Below are positions 57,801-64,000 of a DNA stretch of 64,000 nucleotides, in pieces. The translations under genes were made by a program, and so were the position numbers. The first letter of the stretch is position 1. The number at the start of each line of letters is the position of its first letter. Below the pieces are notes generated by a model. That model saw only the letters and a list, made by a program, of their open reading frames with translations. It did no database searches and was not told the DNA's origin. Where the stretch lies: contig JAPWJW010000001.1 of NCBI GenBank assembly GCA_028283825.1, positions 1,922,001 to 1,986,000 of the forward strand. The letters are read 5' to 3'. The stretch is from Azospirillaceae bacterium. GTDB taxonomy: Bacteria; Pseudomonadota; Alphaproteobacteria; Azospirillales; Azospirillaceae.

Positions 57801-60800
57801 CGGCTCCATCGGCGTCAGCGCCCTGTACGTGGTGGCGGCCAACGACTATGTCGGCGGCACGCTCGCCACCCTGGCCAACAACGGCACCCTCAGCGCCCAC
57901 AACGCGCTCTACGTGGCCGTCACGGGCAGCGTGGGCACCGTCACCAACATTGGCGCCCTGATCGGGACCGGGGCCGGCATCGACAACCTGGGCACCCTGG
58001 CCGCCATCGTCAACGACGGGCTGATCAGCGGCGCCACCGCCATTTACAACGCGGCCTCGGCCACGCTGGGCACGGTCAGCAACAGCGGCACCATCGCCGG
58101 CGACATCGTCAACCTGTCATCGGGCGACCTCGTCCTGACCGGTGCGGGCGGCACGCTGACCGGCGGGACGATCAGCAACACGGCCAGCAACGTGGTGTTC
58201 GCTGGCGGCAGCCAAGCATTGGCCGATGCCTTCAATGTCGGCACCCACACGGTGGTGAACGACGGCGCCAGCCTGTCCCTGCTGAACGTCGTCAGCATCA
58301 CCGGCAACTACACCCAAGCCAACGGCACGCTGGTGGTGGGCGACTACACCCTGGTGGTCAGCGGCGTCGCTAGCATCAGCGGCGGCACCGTGGCCACGGC
58401 GGTCGTGGGCAGCCTGGGCAATTACCTGGCGGGCGCCAACAACGGCACCCTGGTGGTGGGCAGCCTGGGCTCCAGCTACGACGGTGTCAGCGTCACCTCC
58501 ACCGTCGCGGGCCTGACGCTGACCTCCACCGTGGTCTCCGGCGCATCCACCGTCGATCTGCTGCTGACCAGCACCAACGATTACGTCGGCGGCAGCCTGA
58601 CCAACCTGGACAACACAGGCTCCATCAGCGGGGTCCAGACGGCGGTCCATGTCGCCGCCACCGGCACCATCGGCACCCTGAGCAACAGCGGCCTGCTGGC
58701 GGGCGATCAATACGGCATCGCCAATCACGGCACCGTGGGCGTGGTCAGCAACAGCGGCCTGATCACCGGCGTCACCGCGCTGTACAATGACGGCGTCCTG
58801 GGCACGGTGGCCAACAGCGGCACCATCGCCGGCAACGTGCTCAACCTGTCGGCCGCCCCCCTGGTCTTCACCGGCGGCAGCGGCACCACCATCGGTACCC
58901 TGACCGGCGGCACCATCACCAGCACTCTCGCCAACGTCGTGCTGGCCACCGGCAACCTGTTGCTGAACGACCTGGTCGATGTCGGCAGCGGCACCCTGGC
59001 CAATGGCGGGGCCGCCGTGACCCTGGCCAACGACCTGACGGTCACTGGCAATTACAGCCAGACGGCCGGGACCGTGGCCGTGGCCGGCCATGTGCTGACC
59101 GTCAGCAATGCGGCCAGCATCAACGGCGGCGTGGTCGATGCCGGCCTGACCGGCACGGCCAATTACCTGGTGGGCGACAGCGCCACCCTGGTGCAGGGCG
59201 GCACGGGCTCCAGCTACACCGGCGCCACCGTCACCAGCGGTGTCACCGGCCTGTCCGCCGCGGGCACCACCAGCGGCACCAGCCTGCTGGCCGTGGCCGC
59301 CAACGACTATGTCGGCGGCACGCTTTCCAGCCTGGCCGTCACCGGCACGCTCACCAACACCGCCGGCGGCGCCACGGCGCTGTACGTCGGCAGCACGGGT
59401 AGCCTGGGCAATCTCTCCAACAGCGGCACGGTCGTCGGCAACGTGGTGAACGCCAGTGTCAACGCCCTGACCATCACCGGCGGGTCGGCCGGCAGCGTCG
59501 GCGCCTTCACCGGCGGCACCATCGTCAGCACCGGTGCCGACGTTGTGCTGTCCGGCGGCAGCATCGCCACCAGCGACGCCATCAACGTGGGCACTCACAC
59601 GGTGGCCAACACCGGCGCCACCCTGACGCTGACCAGCACGGTCAGCATCACCGGCAACTATAGCCAGACGGACGGCACCCTGGGCCTGGGCACATCATCC
59701 CTGGTGGTCAGCGGCACCGCCAGCATCAGCGGCGGCGCCGTCACCACCGACAAACTGTCCGGCACCGACAACTACCTGGCGGGCGACGCCGCCGGCGTCC
59801 TGGTTCAGGGCAGCCTGGGCTCCAGCTACGGCGTCACCGTCAGCAGCGGCATCAGCGGCCTGGCCGTCGCCACCACCATCGTCACCATCGGGTCCACCGT
59901 CGACCTGGTGCTGGCGGGGGCCAACGACTATGTCGGCGGCACCGTCGGCACCCTCAACAACACGGGAACGATCAGCGGCGTGGACACCGCCGCCCATATC
60001 GCCGCGACCGGCAGCGTTGCCACCCTGACCAACAGCGGCACGCTGTCGGGCACGCTGTTCGGCATCAACAACCTCGGCACCATCGACGTGCTGGTCAACA
60101 GCGGCACCGCCACCGGCACGATCGGCCTCTACAACCAGGGCACCATCGGCACGCTGCTGAACACCGGCGCCCTGACGGATGCCCCAGCCCCCCAAGCCGC
60201 CGGCCTGAACAACACCGGGTCCATCGCCGTCCTGGTGAACCAGGGCGCCATCACCGGCGCCAGCTACGGCGTGCACAACAGCGGCGCCATCGGCACGCTG
60301 TCGAACAGCGGCAGCATCGCTGGCGCCACCGCGCTCTACAACAGCGGCATCCTGGGCACCATCGCCAACAGCGGCGTCATCATCGGCAATGTGGTCAACG
60401 ACAGCGCCAACGATCTGGTGGTGACGGGCGGCACCGGCGGCGTGGTCGGCACCTTCACCGGCGGCACCATCCGCAACACGCTGGCTAACCTGACCTTCGC
60501 CTCGGGCGACCTCAGCCTGGGCGACGCCATCAACGTCGGCAGCCACACCGTGACCAACGCCGGGGCCAACCTGGCCTTGAGCAACGATGTGGCGGTAACG
60601 GGCAACTACAGCCAGACCGCCGGCACCCTGGGCGCCAACGGCCATGTGCTGTCGGTCAGCGCCGCCGCCAGCATCACCGGCGGCGTGGTCAACGCCGGCC
60701 TGTCCGGCACCGCCAACTATCTGGCGGGCGACAGCGTCACCCTGGTCCAGGGCGGGGCGGGCTCCAGCTATGCCGGCGCCACCGTCATCGGCGGCGTCAC

Positions 60801-62649
60801 CGGCCTGGCGGAGGTGGGCAGCATCAGCGGCGACACCCTGCTGGCCGTGGCCACCAACGATTACATCGGCGGCACCCTGGCCAGCCTGGGCGTCAGCGGC
60901 ACCCTGTCCTCGGCCACCGCGCTGTACATCGCCAGCACCGGCAGCCTGGGGGCGCTGTCGGTCACCGGCACCATCGCCGGCACCATCGCCAACTATTCCG
61001 CCAACGACCTGTCGATCAGCGGCGGCACCGACGCGGCACCGGGCACCCTGACGGGGGCCAACGGCGGCATCGGCCAGATCACCAACACCCTGGCCAATCT
61101 GCGTTTCGTGTCCGGCACGCTGCTGCTGAACGACGCCATCAACGTCGGCACGCACAGCGTGGTGAACAGCGGGGCCACCCTGCTGGTCAACAGCGCCATC
61201 AACATCACCGGCAGCTACAGCCAGACGGCCGGCGGCCTGGTGATCGGCGTGGCGTCGACCAACAGCTACGGCAGCCTGGTAATCAGCGGGTCAGCCAGCC
61301 TGACCGGCGGCGGCATCACCCTGACGGGCAACCTGGCGGCCGGCAGCTACACCATCGTCTCGGCCGGTTCCGGCCTGACGACCAGCGGCCTGACCCTGAC
61401 CGCCAGCGGCTACACGGTGACCAGCAGCACGATCACCAGTGGCGCCACCACCGACCTGGTGCTGACCCTGAACACGGCCAGCACCCCCACCCACCCCGAC
61501 TACGCCGCCATCGGTGCCGCCGCCGGCGGGCCGGCGGCCGGCATCGGCATCGCCCTGAACAAGATCGCCGACGCCACCACCCCGGCGGCGGTGGCCTTCC
61601 AGACCGCCGTGCTGTCGCGCCTGAGCCCCCTGACGGGCCGGACCATGGACATGGCGATCGCCCAGTTGGCCCCAGCCCAGCTGATCGCCCAGCTGTCGAC
61701 CGCCATCTCCGCCCCGGTGACCACCGCCGTGGGCGAACACCAGGAGGCCGTGGCCGGCCTGATGGACGGGCCGGGCGGCGACCGGGGCATGGCGGCAGGG
61801 TCCAGCGGGCAGAAAAGCGCCATCTGGGGTGAAATCCTGGGCGGCGGCGCCCTGCGCGCCAACAGCCCGGAGGCCACCGGCTTCCGCGCCAGCAGCGCCG
61901 GCCTGGTGGTGGGTGCCGACTGGTTCATCGACCCGCAGCTGATGGCGGGCGCGGCGTTCAGCTGGCTGGACAGTTCCGCCACGGGCCAAGGCATGACCGC
62001 CGGCAGCCTGACGCGGGTGAAGACCTATCAGCTGACCGCCTACAGCGTCTGGCGGCCGGACTTCGCCGACCATCGCCTGTCGGTCGAGGGCCAGGTCAGC
62101 CTGGGCTACAACGATTACAACCAGCGCCGCTGGATCGACTTCCTGGGTGCGCGCGCCAACGCCGATTACGGTGGGGAACAGTACCTGGGCAAGATCACGG
62201 TGGGGTATGACCTGCCGGTCACCTCACGCCTGACCCTGACCCCGCAATGGAGCCTGCGGGCCGTGCGCCTGACCAACGACGACTATAGCGAACATGACGC
62301 CGGTGTCGCCGACCTGGCCGTCAATGCCCAGGTGATCAACGGCCTGACGCAGGAACTGGGCGCCCGGATCACCACCAGCCTGGACACCCCCCTAGGCCGC
62401 CTGTCGCCCGACCTGCGCCTGGTGTGGGAGCATGAGTACCTGAACGGCCCGGTCGCCGTCACCGGGGTGATGGCCGGCGTGGGTTTCGCCGCTGCGTCAG
62501 GCCAGGCGGCGGCGGACGGCCTGGGCATCAATCTGGGCGCCACGTTGGAACAGGGCGACCACGTCACCCTGCGGCTGGAATATTCCGGCGACCTGCGCCG
62601 CGATTACCAGAGCCACGCCGGCATCCTGCGCGCCAGTTGGGGCTTCTGA
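54898..62649 (+). pseudogene. Giant autotransporter adhesin, 3' fragment with beta-barrel
   Basis: About 2,583 codons in a frame different from the central fragment. The passenger repeats continue to about 61500, followed by a linker (TMDMAIAQLAPAQLIAQL) and a C-terminal autotransporter beta-domain (about 61800-62646). The barrel has the usual features: SAIWGEILGGGALRAN, ASSAGLVVGADWF, YNDYNQRRWIDF and a final strand ending ASWGF with the C-terminal Phe that the BAM machinery reads. The barrel reading frame is intact. With the two breaks repaired it could translocate the passenger; alone it has no start or signal peptide. Confidence 0.84.
56044..56831 (+). repeat. Adhesin internal module, copy 3
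   Basis: Third direct copy, exactly 2,065 bases after copy 2. It differs in a few clusters, for example NTGFIAQLGNIGFG in place of NTGTISALGNIGFG. Patches of identity alternate with divergent patches, as after gene conversion between copies. Confidence 0.88.
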
Positions 62650-62707
62650 CCGGTGGGCGGCTGCGTTATGACATCCCATCGCAGCCGCCACGGATCCGTT
62701 CCACGCC

Positions 62708-64000
62708 ATGCACCTGCCCCACCACCCCGACGCCTCCGCGCCCGTCATCGTGGAGATCGATCCGGAACAGACCCTGGTCCGCATGGGGCGGCTGCTGGAG
62801 CGGCTGGGCCGGCCGCAGGACCGCCTGCCCCCCGTGGTGCACGTCGCCGGCACCAACGGCAAGGGCAGCACCATCGCCTTCCTGCGCGCCATGCTGGAGG
62901 CGGCGGGGCACAAGGTCCACGTCTACACCAGCCCCCACCTGGTGCGCTTCAATGAGCGCATCCGGCTGACGGGCCGCCTGATCGGCGACCAGGAACTGCT
63001 GGCGTTGATGGAACGCTGCCAGGCCATCAACGGCGACGATCCCCTGGGTGGGTTTGAGCTGACCACCGCCGCGGCATTGACCGCCTTCGCCGAACAGCCG
63101 GCCGATGTGGTGCTGCTGGAAACCGGCCTGGGCGGCCGGACGGACGCCACCAACGTGGTGGACCGCCCCGCCGTCACCGCCATCACCCGCATCTCCTTCG
63201 ACCATATGCAGCATCTGGGCGGCACGCTGGCTCAGATCGCGGCGGAGAAGGCCGGCATCTTCAAGCCCGGCTGCCCGGTCGTGCTGGGCCCCCAGGCGGA
63301 CGCCGCCGTCCTGGCCGTGCTGCGCGACCGCGCAGCGGCCGTGGGCGCCCCCCTGGCGCCGGACTGGCAGATCAGCCGCCGGGCGGGCGGCTTCCGTTTC
63401 GACAGCGCGGCGCGCGGCGTGGACCTGCCGCCGCCGGTCCTGCCCGGCCTGCACCAACTGGCCAACGCCGGCACCGCCATCGCCTGCCTGGCCCACCTGC
63501 CCCTGGCGGCGCCGGATGAGGCGGTGGCGCGCGGCCTGCTGACGGCCGACTGGCCCGCCCGGCTGCAGCACCTGACCCAGGGCCGCCTGCCCCGCTACCT
63601 GCCGCCCACCTGGCAGCTGTGGCTGGACGGCGGGCATAACGACAGCGCCGGCCAGGTGCTGGCGGCCCAGGCCGCCGCCTGGCGCCAGGCGGACGGCAAG
63701 CCGCTGGACCTGGTGGTGGGCATGGTGGCGGACAAGCGGCCAGTGGATTTCCTGCGCCCCCTGGCCCCCTTCGTCCGCCGCCTGATGGCCGTGACCATCC
63801 CGGGCACGGACGAACGCACCCTGGACGCCAATGCCATCGCCGCCGCCGCCACGGCCGCCGGCGTGGCGCAGGTGGAGGTGGCGGGCGGCATCGCTGACGC
63901 CCTGGCCCGCCTGGGCGCCCAGACCTTCCCGCCCGCCCGCGCCCTGATCTGCGGATCGCTATACCTGGCGGGGGCGGCCCTGTCGGAAAACGGCGCATGC
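62708..64000 (+). CDS. folC: bifunctional folylpolyglutamate/dihydrofolate synthase (cut by window edge)
   Basis: The first 431 residues of FolC, which adds glutamate to dihydropteroate and to tetrahydrofolates with ATP. The P-loop is VAGTNGKGSTIAFLRAML, followed by YTSPHLVRFNERIRL, the Mur-ligase-type VLLETGLGGRTDATNVV and the AEKAGIFKPGCPVVLG loop. The C-terminal domain has LWLDGGHNDSAGQ. The frame runs off the window at 64000, with only the very end missing compared with the usual 420-440 residues. It begins 58 bases after the adhesin stop; no clear terminator lies between. Confidence 0.95.
   Translation, partial: MHLPHHPDASAPVIVEIDPEQTLVRMGRLLERLGRPQDRLPPVVHVAGTNGKGSTIAFLRAMLEAAGHKVHVYTSPHLVRFNERIRLTGRLIGDQELLALMERCQAINGDDPLGGFELTTAAALTAFAEQPADVVLLETGLGGRTDATNVVDRPAVTAITRISFDHMQHLGGTLAQIAAEKAGIFKPGCPVVLGPQADAAVLAVLRDRAAAVGAPLAPDWQISRRAGGFRFDSAARGVDLPPPVLPGLHQLANAGTAIACLAHLPLAAPDEAVARGLLTADWPARLQHLTQGRLPRYLPPTWQLWLDGGHNDSAGQVLAAQAAAWRQADGKPLDLVVGMVADKRPVDFLRPLAPFVRRLMAVTIPGTDERTLDANAIAAAATAAGVAQVEVAGGIADALARLGAQTFPPARALICGSLYLAGAALSENGAC

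Noticed and set aside
49662-57900. Long minus-strand frames opposite the adhesin repeats (for example to 51875, 54695 and 57900)
   Set aside because: They are low-complexity reverse readings of repeats, with no start context. They are shadows of the passenger domain.

Overview
The window is high-GC, densely coded DNA from an alphaproteobacterium. Best guess is the Rhodospirillales/Azospirillales group (Azospirillum/Nitrospirillum-like). This rests on general gene content, a large chemosensory operon, and small stress genes preceded by EcfG-type promoters; the genus cannot be fixed from sequence alone.

Layout. 1-1629: start of an RND efflux operon (adaptor plus truncated permease, minus strand). 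1891-5801: cytochrome bo ubiquinol oxidase, cyoABCD. 5814-6559: a small GlsB-type membrane protein and methylmalonyl-CoA epimerase. 6711-8934: a type I-E-like CRISPR array of 37 repeats and 36 spacers, transcribed on the minus strand, with its leader at the high-coordinate end and no cas genes in the window. 9262-12082: acyl-CoA dehydrogenase-etfB-etfA operon, divergent from an AraC regulator (12219-13220). 13273-14068: an ArsR-AHSA1 pair with a palindrome over the ArsR start codon.

14071-28212 is one uninterrupted minus-strand operon of nine genes: two hybrid histidine kinases, CheW, CheR-TPR, CheW, chemoreceptor, CheA-REC, CheB, and a REC-PAS-GAF-GGDEF-EAL protein. The order of the core resembles the Pseudomonas Wsp surface-sensing system. 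The output protein, however, has a degenerate GGDEF motif and an intact EAL domain, so it is predicted to break c-di-GMP down rather than make it.

28805-34695: M3 oligopeptidase, a gluconate-type permease, and ergothioneine genes egtB-egtD. 34855-36726: a cluster of five very small stress-type proteins with two good EcfG-type promoters. 36838-40055: a copper-handling module (Cys/His/Met-rich secreted protein, TolC-like lipoprotein, Tat-exported multicopper oxidase). 40176-42443: MFS exporter and TetR regulator. 42444-43843: AlkB-type dioxygenase and a DUF72 protein. 43922-47151: formaldehyde detoxification (fghA, class III alcohol dehydrogenase) and a LysR regulator with a clear upstream palindrome.

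47292-62649 is a giant autotransporter adhesin gene (about 4,770 codons when reassembled). It is broken by an IS630-family element inserted at a TA, and again by a frameshift near 54897. Removing the IS and one TA restores the reading frame exactly. Three near-identical internal modules (about 0.8 kb each) suggest ongoing recombination. The window ends inside folC.
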